64,000 bases of DNA from Bretschneidera sinensis (taxonomy: Eukaryota; Streptophyta; Magnoliopsida; Brassicales; Akaniaceae): the NCBI GenBank assembly GCA_023935145.1, contig CM043705.1, positions 25,157,290 through 25,221,289 of the forward strand. The letters run 5' to 3'. Positions 34,143-47,593 of this stretch are shown here, piece by piece. The notes under the pieces were generated by a model. It searched no databases, was not told the DNA's origin, and saw nothing but the letters and a program-made list of their open reading frames with translations. Position numbers and translations under genes: made by a program. Within the stretch, counting starts at the first letter, position 1. Every line of letters starts with the position of its first letter.

Positions 34143-34692
34143 ATTCTTCTCCACTAATAAAACTTTCACTCCTGATTTTATTTTTACCAGGATCCTTAAA
34201 TAGCTAGTATCATTAGTTTCCATAAGTTTGGTTCACATTTTCAAATACACTCCTTACTCTCTGCTTTCTTGAAAAAAATTCTTTGCTACAATTAAATTTT
34301 TATCTCTCCAACATCTTGATTTTTCTCTATATTGTTTCCAACCAACCACCTAATTACTAGAATGATCTAATATATTATTTTAATAAAATTCATTCGATTT
34401 AGTTAAAGACTATATTTATTTATTCAACAGTATTCACCTTCCTATCGATTACTCATTCTTATATTTTGTTATTTATCCTCCATTAAATCATCCCACTTAT
34501 CCAATTAGTTTCTCAAATCACATATTCTTTAAATATATAGCTTTTCAATTCACCTCATTTTCATATCTTTAAATTTTTCTTTTATTCTAAAATTAATTCT
34601 ATATCGGCTTTATGCTTCATAGATCTCAAATCGTGGGACAACTTTATTCAATATCTCTCCCAATATACCAATCCACAAAGAAGCTCACTTAC
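34143..34692 (-). other. Internal shred of the LTR G element
   Basis: About 550 bp right of the LTR G polypurine tract, presumably the 3' end of a minus-strand Gypsy pol/UTR. No protein motif could be read with confidence. It is cut off by an F LTR at 34693. Confidence 0.45.
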
Positions 34693-35028
34693 TGTAAGAT
34701 CTGATATTTTCATTAAACTATTTCAATCTGTGGAATTTTATTTCGAGGAATTTTTGATGTGTTTAAGTAAATTTATGTTGTAATTAAGCATAATTTTTAG
34801 AGGATAGAAGCTTCAGGTTGACAGAATAGTCTACTATGCATTTGGACAATCGACTCTGCTGACTTCCAAGAGACTTTACAATTGACTATATGATGAAAAC
34901 AATCGACTATGCAACCTTATTTTTTGTTTGTTTTTAGGTTTTCAAATCTTATCATTTTCAATCCTAATCGTTAGAGGATGACCTAATGGGTTAGTTGAGA
35001 GTTATAGACCTTTGATTTGAAGTGATTG
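34693..35028 (+). repeat. F-family LTR fragment with internal deletion (F4)
   Basis: TGTAAGATCTGATATTTTC matches the F LTR start. At about 34799 it jumps over roughly 600 bp present in sister LTRs to the GATAGAAGCTTCAG block with decayed GTCGAC palindromes. It ends at GATTTGAAGTGATT, after which sister LTRs no longer match. Confidence 0.7.
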
Positions 35029-35990
35029 TTAGTAATTGCAAATTAAAGGACAAGTGTAGAGGTGAGATACCAAGATAAAATTTGAAGCATGAATTGTATT
35101 ATATTGTGTCTATCCAATGGAAAGTTGAGATTTTTGGAGATTGATCATTGAGGAAATTGATATAAGTAATGTAGGGATCATAGCAAACATAAGGCGATAT
35201 GTGGATTTGACGTGAAGATTAGAATGTATGTGTAGTAGTGAATAAATAGAAGAGTTAATCTAAGGAATTATGTAAAGGAATGATTAGATCCGAGTAGTAC
35301 AAATTTTTAAGTCGTATTTGAAGACAACTAAGTGTTAAAGAGTAAGTTGTTTGTTCGAACTGGTGCTTGTGAGATGCTATAAAGCTAATAAAGCATGGAG
35401 AACTTAGATTTTATTGATTATTTCTTTTGTGGGTGAATTGAAAATTTTGTGAAAATGAATAGATTGAAGGAATGAATGAGAATCAAGTTGAAGTGGGTGT
35501 CAAATTTCGAATCAAGTATGATGTCTAGTCAGATAGTAATTTTGGGGGAAAAATATGATTTGAAAGTTGTACTGCTTTTGAGACCTTTGAAGTATGAAGT
35601 CGAGGAGAAGTGGTAGGAAATGGTAAATAACTTAGTCTTTAAAACTCAAGAGCAAAAAGGAAGATGTAAGAAGAAAACGATTTTAAGTGATACCTTGGGT
35701 TGGAGATACATTAATTTAATAACCAAATGAAAGATAGAGAAAGCCATGTAAAGGTAAATAATTTTTCAAGAGTCAAACACTGCTTATTAATGAGAAAAGT
35801 TTCTGGTAGAATAGGATTGAGATTTTTAAGTAGTATAATAGATTCCAAATAATAAATTGGACAGTTGATGACGATTTAAGAAGAGGTGTGTTTAATATTT
35901 CGAAGCAGACTAGGAAGAACTTAATTATAATATTTGGTGTACCTTAGTTAAGAAAATTTTGAGGACCAAATTTTATTAGTGGGGAAGAAT
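35029..35990 (+). other. Internal remnant of an F element ending in a polypurine tract
   Basis: Decayed internal sequence with no open frame of note. Its end, AAAATTTTGAGGACC followed by TTATTAGTGGGGAAGAAT (to 35990), matches the 3' UTR and polypurine tract typical of plant Tekay/Del-type Gypsy elements, directly before an LTR. Orientation is therefore plus. Confidence 0.6.
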
Positions 35991-37083
35991 TGTAAGACCT
36001 AGTATTTTAATTTGTGGAATTTTATTTCAAGGATTTTTTTTATGTGTTTAAGTAAATTTATGTTGTAATTAAGCATAAGTTTTGGGGGAATAAAAAATTT
36101 TCTTTGAAAGGTAATAAGGAAAGCTAGGTAAGAGTTGTGTTTTTAAAGAGTTTTGGGGTGAATTTTAAAAGAAAGGAAGAGTTGGAGGCTTGGCATACAA
36201 ATAAGAGAAAATTTGTTATATAAATATGAGTGGAGGGGGAGAAAAACCAACATAATGTGCTGGAATTCTATAGAACCACTAAGAGAGAGAAAAGAAGAGA
36301 AAAGAGAAGATGAAGGAAGAAAGTAAAAAAGAGAGAAGAAGAACAAAAGAAAAAATCTTTAAAGGAAGGTAAGATTTGTTTTACTTTGTTAGGTATGTTC
36401 ATTATATTGAAGATTTGAATTCTTAGAAAAGCGTTTTTGAAGAATCTTGGATGAAAAACAAGTTTTTGTTCGAAGAAATGGGTTTAAGCTTGATTTGCGT
36501 GATTCAAGAGTTTTAAGTAAAAAATTTGATGTGGGTATTGCAAAAGATTCAACTTTAAGCTTTAGGGAACTTTAGTTTTAAAGGATTTGAAGTTTTGTGG
36601 AAGATCTATAGGTTTTGGAAAGAAAAAGAAGGAGTTTTCGTGCTATTTTTGGGCTTTAGGCCTCAAGACAGTTGATTTTCCAATTTGTACAGTTGACTGT
36701 GTGAGGGATAGAAGCTTCAGATCGATAGCACACTCGACCATGCTACCTTCAAGGCGACTTCAAAGTTGACTGTAAGATGAAAACAGTCGGCTGTCCTTAT
36801 TTTTATTTTTTTTTTGTTTTTAAGTTTTCAAATCTTGTCATTTTCAATCCTAAGCGTTAGAAGATGGCCCAATGGGTTAGTTGAGAGTTGTAGGCCTTTG
36901 ATTTGAAGTGATTAAATTTTAATTACCTATGTTGGGCTATGATAAATATTTGTTATGTCGTTGGGATATTTTGGAGTTTAATTAAGAGGCAATGAGGTGA
37001 GTTGGGATTGAGCTTGGTGCAAAGAGGTGAGAATCACCTTACTTCTAGTAAGCGAAAGGATATTAAATGAAATTAAAAGCTTA

Positions 37084-37117
<34 letters not shown>

Positions 37118-38455
37118 ATGTAAGTAATTAATTATATATATATATATGTATATATACCTATTATAGACAAAAGATTAAAGGAGTAAAAGACACTTATAAT
37201 AAGATCAGTATGTTGAAATCTATATGTTTGAAAAATGTTGCGATGTATTTGATTTATTAAACTTATACATGAGAAACTATAATGTTTTGAGTGCTTTGCA
37301 CATGTTATGAAATTTTGTTGATATTGTGATAGTGTGAAATGAATAGAATAATTATGTAAATGTTGGGACTCCACCCAATAAGGGGTAAGGAGGGGATCCT
37401 ATTAGTTTAATTGTAAGGATTCCACTAGGAAAGGGGTAAGAGGAGATCGAAGTTGTTAATTCTAAAGACTCCACCCAGCAAAGGGTAGGGAGGAGATCCA
37501 AATTATTTATGATGGGAGACGTGCCCTTTGTTTATGACTAGCCCAATGAGAGGCAAGAACTTTGACATTATGAAAGAGGTGAAGTTGCATTGCATTACAT
37601 TGCATAATGAATGATTGGTATATAATTGATGACTTTGATTGGCTCATGAGGGGCACGTGTTGTGATTGGTCCATTAAAGGACACTTGTTGTAATTAGCTC
37701 GTGAAAGGCATGCGATGTGATTCGCCCAATGAAGGGTGTTGAATGTATTTGGTTCAGTAAAAGGTATGAAATGTTGATTGTTGTAGTATGAAAATGTTTG
37801 AGATTTGTCTTTTACTCTCAAAAGATTGATCATATAATATATAAGTGATAAGAACTATGTACTTTCTAATTTACTGAAGAAATAAGAAATACTTATAATG
37901 ATTACCTCGTTAGTAATAAGAAATGAGAAAAGTAAGCTGAAAAGTTTATACTTATAAGTCGTATTATTTTCATACTTAGAAAGAAATAAATATTAAGTTA
38001 AGGTTTGAAAAATAAAGAACAAAACTTTTAAAACAAATACTTTTAGTAATGTGTTTCTCATTGAGCTTTTTAGCTCACCCTTTTATTTTCTAACATTTCA
38101 AGTAATACTGAGAGTTTGATAGTTAAAGTTGAAGGATGTCCTAAATAAGGTTCTCGTTTAAGACATCCTCATATTTGGGTCTTTGTTAAGAGTCTAAGCC
38201 CTTGGTCTTAGTTTAGTCGTTGTAAAAGAAAGTGTTCAAGGCTTACTTAAGTGGGGGAGTTTTCTTTCATTTGTGACTTTTGAAAATTGTAAAATCTTTG
38301 ACTCTCTTGTATTGTAAAGATTGTTTGGATGTGTAAAAGTATGACATTTAAACTTGTGAAGTTTGATAGGATGTATGTAATCTTGATGAGTATTACATGG
38401 TTGCATCTTGAGTAAAGGTGGTCAGTGCTGAAAGGTAATGGAGTTGTTCCGAGGA
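35991..38455 (+). repeat. F-family 3' LTR (F3), 3' end truncated
   Basis: Begins TGTAAGACCTAG after the purine tract and parallels F1 block by block: purine-rich segment (36280-36350), palindrome cluster (36665-36800), TA array (37086-37116), GGATCC-type tandem units (37370-37505), CCAATGAGAGGCA repeats (37540-37750). It stops after GTTGTTCCGAG, about 37 bp short of the F1 end. Confidence 0.8.
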
Positions 38456-40346
38456 GAATGAAGTGGATCAAACTACTCGGAGTTTGGAGAATAGATCCAA
38501 GGAGAATGACATTTTCTCTTATCAATCAGTAACTTCTTCCTCCACATAGACAATATACTTAGGATTCGTTAGCAGTATTACTAGATTAAGTCTTCAATCA
38601 ATTTACTCTATTCGTAATTTTATTTATTTTTACTTAAAGTATCTCTTAGTTCTAACCCAGAATCCCTATCACTATTTCCATCGAATTTTTATTCAACCAT
38701 TTTGAGTTCTAACATTTTCTTAGTTAAAGTAGACTCCTTAAGGTTGATTCTAAGACTTTGTTTGAGATGATTTGAGTTTAAATTCAATCAGTTTGATGTA
38801 TTTGAAGTTGGATGAAGTTGTCAAGAAATTATGGAATTTTAATGTTGTAAAATTATGATGTTGGAGTTTGATTTAAGTTGTGAGTATTGTAAAATATGAA
38901 AGTTGAGACCTAAAAGAGTATGGGTTTAATTGAATTTGCTTTAATTAAATTGGAGATTTTTCTTTATTCGAATTATAAATCTTTCATGGAAATTGTTAAG
39001 ATAAGAAAATTATGGAAGAAAATATGAAAAGTTTATGTTGGGTATTGTTAAAAGTATAAGTTTACATATATGGGAGTGTAAATATTGATGGAATTATGAT
39101 TTAATGACATTGAAATGTGGATTATGATGGAATTTTGAGTAATCTTAGGTTTTGAAATACTGTAAACATGTGATTTGAATTAGTTTTAAATATGTAAGTT
39201 TTGGGTTTGGAAGTATAATACTTGCTAGAGTTAAGGGAAATTTCTTGAGTTTGGAGGATTTTTGTGATAAAACTCAATTTTGGGAAGAATTCTATAGTTG
39301 GGTGTTTGAAGCTATGTAAATTAATCTAAGGTAGTCTTTGGAAATGCTAAATATGTGAGTTTAAAATCATGGTGGTGTAAAGATTATTAGATTGGTATGA
39401 TTTTTTTGAGTTGGAAGAAGTTTTGAGTTGTTAATGGAAGCCTTGTAAACAAAAAGCTTAGAAAAATGGAAATATGGGAAGTAAAGGAAACAAGTCACTT
39501 TGATTGGTTTTAATACTTAAGAAGTTTAAATCTTCTTGTAGTTTAACTTGGAATTTTTACTTTATTAAGTTAGAAAGTATCATTTCATGAGATACAAATC
39601 TTAAATTTGAAAGAAAGAATAGGAAAAGAAAAGGTAAGAAAGGATAAGGAAAGAAAAGAAAGAATATGGAAAAGTAGACAAAGAAAAATAATCTTGTGTT
39701 ATTGTGTCGTTATGAATATATCTTGTAATATAAAAAATATTAATTACTTGTATACTTCTTGAATTGTTAAATTAAATGATATATTCTCTAGGTGTGGTGG
39801 AAGAACGTAGTAAAAGGAAGGAAAAAGTCCAAAAATAGCACTGTGCTATAAGGTGAGTGTCACCTTACTCTTAGTAAGCGTGATGAATTATATGATAAAA
39901 ATGAAAATATGTAAGTATAATGTTAATCTTATAAGGGTGTGCATACATGTGTGTTTGATTCTAAACAATGATATGTGATGTACATTGTTATGATTGAATT
40001 GATTGATAAAAATATATTTGTGACTTTTTATGGAATTTTATGTTTGATGCTTGTGGCATGGTGAATGCACTACATTGACATTAATTGTAAATACATTTTG
40101 GAAATGAATGGACTATAAAGGAAAGGTATGACCTCGCTTGGGATAGGTTGATACCTAGGTGAAGAGGATATGAGGATATATGATAAGAAATGTATCAGAA
40201 CATAGGGTTATGATATATAAAATGGTCATGCATAACATTACATTACATTGAGAATGGATATGTTTGACCCAATGAAGGGTATGTAATGATTATAGATGTG
40301 ATGTTAATGTATCTAATGTGTTTCTAATTGCTTTGATATATATTGT
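38456..40346 (+). repeat. Unassigned spacer and diverged F-like LTR
   Basis: 38456-38780 shows no recognisable feature. From about 38780 the sequence is AT-rich and LTR-like. Around 39850 it has GTGAGTGTCACCTTACTCTT followed by AGTAAGCGTGATG, the counterpart of a block in F1 and F3. Near 40225-40290 it has the CATTACATTACATTG...CCAATGAAGGGTATG block. It is cut by LTR E1. No gene seen. Confidence 0.5.
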
Positions 40347-42493
40347 TGTAACGACTCATTCTGGGTTGCCCACCCTCGAGACGTTGTTGTCACATTTTGA
40401 AATCCCAGCAAGACACATATATGCAACAATATAAAAACATCAACTGAATTATCTACATATATAAATCCTCAACCCTCAACAGGTGAGTTACATTATTAAG
40501 ATCCCAACTGAAACATTATATACAACATATTATGCATGATATTTACAAATATTTTTTTTCTTTCCATTAGTCTGAGGATGTGGACCACGTGGCTTATAGA
40601 TAATGACACAATCTAAATCTTAGCTCACTATTCTATCTGTCTTGCCTGCTACCTGAAATTATTTAACAATGAGGAGTGAGCTTCACAAGCTAAGTGAATT
40701 AAATTTACTAGAAGTATTCAATTTTTATAATTCCAGTCACATCTTATAATTCAATTTTTCAAACAGTCTTCTAATATTCATTCATCTATATCTTATATAA
40801 TTCGATAATAGCATTCTATTATCACTACTCATATCATAATCCTCATCATTTATCAATCTATTATTCTCATATATTTAATCATCTTGAAGCTATCAATTCT
40901 ACCTCATAATTACCTCGTTATGAGGTTCACAGCATATAATCAATCACTCAGATAATTCTTATCATATCATACTTTCATATTTCATCATATCTGTCTCTCT
41001 ATGAGACTAATTCATCTATCAATAAATTCACAATCAAGAATAACATTTTAGCATCTCAAGCAATAATAATCATTATTTAAAACAAATGCAATGCATGAAT
41101 TTAAATTATTAGATCATTTCATATTATCATTTGGGAACGTCTTCCCACATGTTGACATGTTTTAGCTTAGACCGACTGCCTTCCTGGTTCCTTTATTTCT
41201 AGCATATATCGGTTGTCACGGTTCTTTTATTTCATTTAGATTGGCTGCCTTCCTGGTTCATTTATTTCTAGCATATACCGACTGTCACGGTTCTTTTATT
41301 TCATTTAGACCGGCTGCCTTCCGGTTCTTTTATTTCCAGCATATACTGGTTGTCATGGTTCTTTTATTTCATTTAGACCGACTGCCTTCTTGGTTCTTTT
41401 ATTTACAGCATATATTGGATGTCACGGTTCTTTTATTTCATTTAGACTGGCTTCCTTTCCGATTATTTTATTTCATGCATATGTATATGAACAATAATAT
41501 GAAATATGCATATGAGCAATAATATAAAAGCAAGAATACATTCAAACATTCAATTTAGCTATCTAGCTCTTTCTCAAAATTATTATTTTTATCGTGTTCA
41601 TTAAATTATCTCCTTATATATCCTATTAAATTATCAATCATAGCTTATCAATAATTTCATTTATCCCATCATTATATATTTAATCAACTCATTATTTCAA
41701 TAATATTACTTCTCATATAATAAATCTTTAATATATCAATTATTCCTATCATATCCATCAACTAACTTTCATATATCATCCAACCATAGTTTAATAATTA
41801 ATTCAAATATCATAACTTTATATATCATATTTATCTCGATTACTAAAAGTAATTCTAACTCACCATGTAGCACTTAAAGCTACCCGTGGATCACATCTTT
41901 TCCTTTTTTGCTCCTTCCAACAATTTCACCAATTGCTGATCGTCAACACCTGACATAATATTTATATTAAAATTTATGATTTATTCTTTAATTCTTTCAT
42001 AATTCATACCTTTAAATTTCTACATCAACTTTCGGGTATTTTCATATATGCCAAATTTTAAAAAATAAAATTCAAATTATTACCTTTTGTTTTTCTTAGA
42101 ATTTTCCTCAACTCTCTTTAAAATTCTCTCGTAAAACTCTTCAAAATTTTACTCTTTCAACCTTTCTTTCAGTCCCCAAGTGTTTAAATAAATAGATTAA
42201 TTTGAATTGAAGAAAGAAGAAAACCAAACAGGATTTGGTAAACACAATAAAGCAAAAATTAAATTATTATATAATAAAACCAATCGCCCCCACCGTTTTC
42301 TATTATGTGTTGTTAAACATGCAAGAAATGCATGTTGGATGACAACACCTGCACATCCAGGTGTTGTCTCAAATTTTTTTTTTCAAAAGAATTATTTTAT
42401 TCAATAACAATTTTTTAATATATATTATTTTAACTCCACGTAATATCTATCAAATTACTTCTTCACCCTTACTTTAAGAAGACGAGTATTACA
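40347..42493 (-). repeat. Family E Gypsy 3' LTR (E1)
   Basis: TGTAACGACTCATTC...GACGAGTATTACA, 2147 bp. The polypurine tract (minus-strand AAGGTTGGTAGAAT) and the ATTTCGAGGACGAAATT motif adjoin its right side, as in Tekay/Del chromoviruses. It contains about 4.5 tandem copies of a 69-bp unit at 41171-41480 (CTGCCTTCCTGGTTC ... TTTATTTC). An ORF over that array is a by-product of 69 being divisible by 3. Confidence 0.88.
41171..41480. repeat. 69-bp tandem repeat in LTR E1
   Basis: Units start at about 41171, 41240, 41309, 41377 and 41446, each with GACTGCCTTCC, AGCATATA and GTCACGGTTCTTTTATTTCA elements. The sister LTR E2 has a shorter, diverged version at about 45255-45410. Confidence 0.88.
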
Positions 42494-44405
42494 ATTCTAC
42501 CAACCTTATACAAATTTCGTCCTCGAAATTTTCTTACCTAACTAATGATGAAGCTGGGGCTACTCTTTCCTTATTTTTGTTTCATGCTCCCAAGTAATTT
42601 CTTCAACATCTTTGTTATTCCATAATACTTGAATCAAATGAATAATTTTATCACGCAAGACTTATTCCTTTCTGTCTAGAATTCTCACTAGTACTTGCAT
42701 AAAAGTCAAATCTTCCTGAATTTCTACAGCTTTGCTCAAAATATTATGAGATTCATCATGTAAGCGCTTTCGCAAAAGTGAAATGTGAAATACGTTATGT
42801 AACTGCTTCATCTCTGGAGGCAATTTCTCAATAACCTCATAGGGTCCCCTATACCTCGGACTTAACTTTCCTTTCTTTTTTGACTCTCAACACACCTTTC
42901 CATGGAGATATTTCGAATGCACCCAATCATCTACTTTAAACCCAAGAGGTCTTCTTGTATTATCAGCATAGCTATTCTGTCTACTTTGTGCTATTTTAAA
43001 GTTATCTCTAATCAGTTTGATCCTCTCAGTTGTTAACTTAATAATTTATGGACCAAATATATTTGTCTCTCCCACTTTTTCCCAACATATAGGAGTTCTA
43101 CACCTCCTACCATACAATGCCTCAAATAGTGTCATTCCAATATTAGATTGATGTTGATTATTATAAGCAAATTCAATCAATGATAAGTAAGCATCCCAAC
43201 TTATTGAGAAACTCATCACATTTTCCCTCAACATATCTTCTAGTACTCTAATAATTCTTTCTATTTGCTCATCTGTTTGAGGATGAAAAGATAAACTAAA
43301 TTGTAACTGCGTACCCGTGGCTTTCTAAAAGCCTCTCCTAAAACCGAGATGTAAATCTAGCATCTCTATTTGACACTATGCTCAATAGAAGTCCATGCAA
43401 CCTCACAATCTTAGCTATATACAGTTCAGCCAACTTTTTAGGACTCTAATTAGTTTTAATTGGAAGAAATTGAGATGACTTATAAAGTCTATCTACTATC
43501 ACTTACACTGTATCATGAATCTTTGGGTATGGGAAAATCCAAAAACAAAATCTATACTCACATTTTTCTATGGTCATTCAAGCATAGGAAGAGGCTGTAG
43601 TAAGCCTTCTGGTATCCTCTAACTTCACTTGGTGACAAACCAAACATCTAGAAATATATTCAGCTACATCTCTTTTCAATCTTGACCACCAGTAATTTTG
43701 TCTCAATCCTTTATACATCTTATTGTTACTCGGGAGCATTAAATATACATCTTCATGTGCCTTTCTCAATATCTCCTTTTTTTAACTCAGCATCATTGGG
43801 AACACAAATCCTATGTTCCAATACCAAGATACCCTTATTTCTAATTTTGAACTCATATTGCTTTTTAGTAAGCACTTCTTGCTTAATCTTTTCTATCTGT
43901 TCATCTCTATCTTGCATCTCTAACAAGCATTTTACTATGGATAACTGTACAACCATATTTGCTAACAATTATCCTCTATCACTGATATTCAACTTTATTC
44001 TTATTTCTCTTAAAGCTATGATCAATTTCACATCATGACTCTCAATAGTAGTTAATCTTCCTGTAGATTTTCTACTCAATGCATTAGCTACCACCTTCAC
44101 CGTTTCTAGATGATAGTGAATTGTACAATCATAGTCACTAATAAACACCATCCACCATCTTTGCCTCAAATTCAACATTCTCTAGGAAGATAAGTATGTC
44201 AAACTCTTATGATCAGTGAATATATCACAAGTGCCTCTATACAGATGATGTCTCCAAATTTTTAAAGCAAACACTATGGCAACCAACTCTAAGTCATGGG
44301 TAAGGTAATTTCTCTTATGATTCCTCAATTGCCTAGAAGCATATGCCATTACCTTCCCATGTTGCATCAACACACATCCCAACTCTTGATGTGATGCAAC
44401 ATTAT
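42494..44405 (-). pseudogene. E1 RNase H-integrase remnant (Tekay/Del-type chromovirus)
   Basis: Minus-strand pol fragment. RNase H (44182-44405) has [39 protein letters not shown] and FTDHKSLTY. 43969-44178 has RQRWWMVFISDYD and VVANALSRKS. The integrase zinc domain (43578-43769) has YWWSRLKRDVAEYI and CLVCHQVK. The core piece (43046-43234) has FAYNNQHQSNIGM and ALYGRRCRTPICW. The tail shows HNVFHISLLRKRL (near 42820) and DVEEITWEHETK (near 42600), the chromodomain-type C-terminus. Stops and frameshifts throughout. RNase H is cut at 44405 by insertion of E2. Confidence 0.85.
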
Positions 44406-45975
44406 TGTAACGACCCATCTTGGGTTGGGCACCCCCGAGACGGTGTCATCACATTTTGAAAATCCCAACACGACACATATATGCAACAAAGAAAATAAAC
44501 AACACCAAAAGAAATTTTACATCAATCCTCAACCCTCAACAGGGGAGTTTCAATCTGATAATTAAACATTCTATACAACGTAAAATGCATGAATATTTAC
44601 AAATAAATTTTTATTTTCTTTTCTCATTAGTCTAAGGATGTTGACACGTACGTGACTTATAGAAAATGATTTCTTTTGAACCTCAAGTCACAAAACTATT
44701 TGCCAAGCATACCACCTGAAATCATTGCACAATGAGGAGTGAGCTTCACAAGCTCAGGGAATTAAATTTTCTAGAAGTACTTATTTGTATAAACATTCTT
44801 TTAATATTTAAATCAATTTATATCTCACACACTTGATACTAGCACTCTACTATCACTACACATGTCATCATATCCATTCTCTATCAATCTCTTTCTCTTA
44901 TTTATTGGATCACCTTAAGACCACCAATTATCTCATAATTACCTCGTAATGAGGTTCACATCATAATGTCTATCATTTAGATGGTTTTTTTTTTTATCAC
45001 CATAACTGTCTCTCTGTGAAACTCATCCATCTACAAATAAATTCACAATCACACATCACGCCTCAACATTTCAATAATCTTATCACCATAATTGTCTCTC
45101 TCTGTGAGACTCATTCATCTATGATTTAATTCACAATCACAATCACACACCACACATAAGCATTTCAATAATGCAAGCAATAATTAAATCAGACGCCATG
45201 CATGAATGATTATGATGGGAATGTCTTCCCACCTGTCAACAGATTATAATTATCTTAGACCGGCCCCTTCCCGGTTCTTTACAGCTTATCCCAGCTGTCA
45301 CGGAATTTATATCCAGCATATACTGGCTGTCACAGTGTCCCTTTTATTTCCAGCATATATCGGTTATCACTGTTGCTCCATTAGACCAGCCCCTTTGCGG
45401 TTCTTTTGGTTATATTATTAAATGTATATGTACATGAACAATGATATGAACAGTAATATAAACACCACATGAATTCAAAATATTTAAATTAACTTTCCTG
45501 ATTTTTCTCAAATTATATAAAAATTCCACTAAAATTCTCTTATCCCAAATCACATCAAATCATCCATCAAAGTTTGTCAAGATCCACCAAAATTCATCTC
45601 CTCAAAATTATTATCAAAACATCATAGCTCATCAAGAATTTTACTTATCACTATTATTATTAAATCAACTCATTATTCTAATAATATTTCTTCTCACATA
45701 ATAATTTTTTTACGGTCCAATATTCACATCATATCTATCAACCAAATATTTATCTATCACCAAAACATAAGCTAATAATTTGTTTTAATATTATCACTTG
45801 ATATTTTATTTTTATTTAGACTACTTAAAGTAAATCCAACTCACCACGTAGCTCTTAAAGCTACTCGTGGATCACCTCCTTGCATTTCTCGTTTCTCTTA
45901 TAAATTTCCCCCAGGTGTAGATCGTCAACACCTGACATCATATTTATATTAAATTTATAATTTATTTTTCAATTA

Positions 45976-47593
45976 GTTATAAACCATACGATTACGCCCA
46001 AAGTATAACACGGTTATTATAGTACGGCTTTGGGGTGTCGATTCCACAGGGAAACAAGTTAGGTACAAAGGAATATGTGTAAACCTTAAAACGAACGATA
46101 AAAGTTAAACAAAAGATTTTTGGGTTTTGATAATGAGATAATGTGAGAAAAATTGTGTAAATGTAAATGAAATATAAATGAGAAATAACAAGGTTCCAGG
46201 AATCCTCCTTAGGTTCGTTCCCTATTTCCACTCTTGATTCAATTGATTTTATCTCGATTGCAAGTTTCACCTCCCAAACAAGCAATCAGAATATATTCAA
46301 TCAAGCACATTTATAACTCTAATATAATTGCTACAAATTAATCATTGATTCCAGTTCATGCACACATGACCGATCTTAAAGATTATCAAGAAATGACAAT
46401 ATATCTTTAATGACAATATCACAGTAATGGACAATCAATAAGATAAATCTACCGGAATCAATCACATCAAAACAACCTCAATGGAGGAGAAGGATGCAAT
46501 CACCGGATTAAGAGAATCTAAAAGAAGAAGAATAAAAAGTGCATCTATCACATGAACTCAAATCCTTCTTACTTAATCAATGAATAATTCATAAACAATA
46601 TTCAACAATAAATCCGTACAACCGAATCAAGAACAGGAAATAAAGAACAATAAATCCCTAAAGATTCATCCCTTTCCCTTGTAAGATGATTAGTTGGCCA
46701 TGGAAATCAAGGTGGAAGAACAATATGGATGCTCTCCCCTTGATTTGGCCATGGAGTTCAAGGTGGATGAACAATATGGATGTTCTCCCCTCGATTTGCA
46801 ACCAAAGAAAACTTGGAAGAATGCTAAACTTGGATCCCAAAACCTTGCTCTCTCTTTTCTTTCTTGAAAATGAATGTTGGTTGCACACTCTTTAAGCATC
46901 TATTTATAGATCACAAGTAGTTAGTGGCATTTTGGTCCAAAAAATGTCATTGCGCAGCCCTAATTTGGTCTTGAACCGAGTGGGAGCTGGAAAGTGATCT
47001 GGAGGCCTGACCTGTGTCTACTAAAACTGCCATAACTTTCTCTAAAAAACTCTTTTTTATGAACCGTAAAATTCTCCAGAAAATAGACTTCTGGATCTTT
47101 CTAAGCATATATGCCTCATCTCCTGTTTCTTCCTACATCAATATAGTTTAATCTGCAAAGATGATTGATATGTATGGAAAATTCTGGCAATTTAGTGAAA
47201 CTCCTTTAGCTTGTATGCACAAGTGCACACACTAGTGTGCCTACCCTTACCTTACTCCAAAGTGATGCACACACTTGTGTGCAGTCTTTCAACTTACTGT
47301 AATTTATTACTCCTACCTTAGTTTAGACTTTAACCATCTTTGAATCATGTTTGTACATGTCTAAACCTTGGACAAATACGAGCACCGACACCCAAGATCT
47401 TTTGGCGCTTTAAACATGGATCGCTTTATCATCTCTTTTGTACTCAAAGCACCTGAAAATGCATCGAATTAAGTCAATGATTTATGAATATCACTTTAGA
47501 GTTATTAACATGTAAAAGTGCGATTACAACCGAGATCAACCCTAAAATGCTAACAATTAAGTATTGTTTAGATGCATTATATGACTCTCATCA
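45976..47593 (-). mobile_element. Gypsy-II-related LTR carrying a Copia LTR fragment
   Basis: The left part has CACGGTTATTATAGTACGGC and GTCGATTCCACAGGGAA, the U5-like end of a Gypsy-II-type LTR. 47010-47205 closely matches 51440-51640 of the Gypsy-II LTR (CATAACTTTCTCTAAAAA, AAATTCTCCAGAAAATAGAC, TTCTAAGCATATATG). 47207-47379 is then Copia LTR sequence, after which a Gypsy-like end (GCACCTGAAAATG ... CTCTCATCA) resumes. Host LTR E2 continues after it. Exact ends and target duplication are uncertain. Confidence 0.65.
47207..47379 (-). repeat. Captured Copia LTR end
   Basis: AGCTTGTATGCACAAGTGCA ... CTTGGACAAATAC matches the last about 170 bp of the Copia-3 and Copia-4 LTRs on the plus strand (minus-sense U3 start), for example 62936-63106. 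It lacks the terminal CCAACA and has no target duplication. Confidence 0.85.

Noticed and set aside
37086..37116. TA arrays as promoters or origins
   Set aside because: Simple microsatellites that vary in length between sister LTRs; no supporting motif.
41241..41522. 93-residue ORF with repeated Phe/Leu-rich segments
   Set aside because: By-product of the 69-bp LTR tandem repeat; in the sister LTR the frame is not kept.
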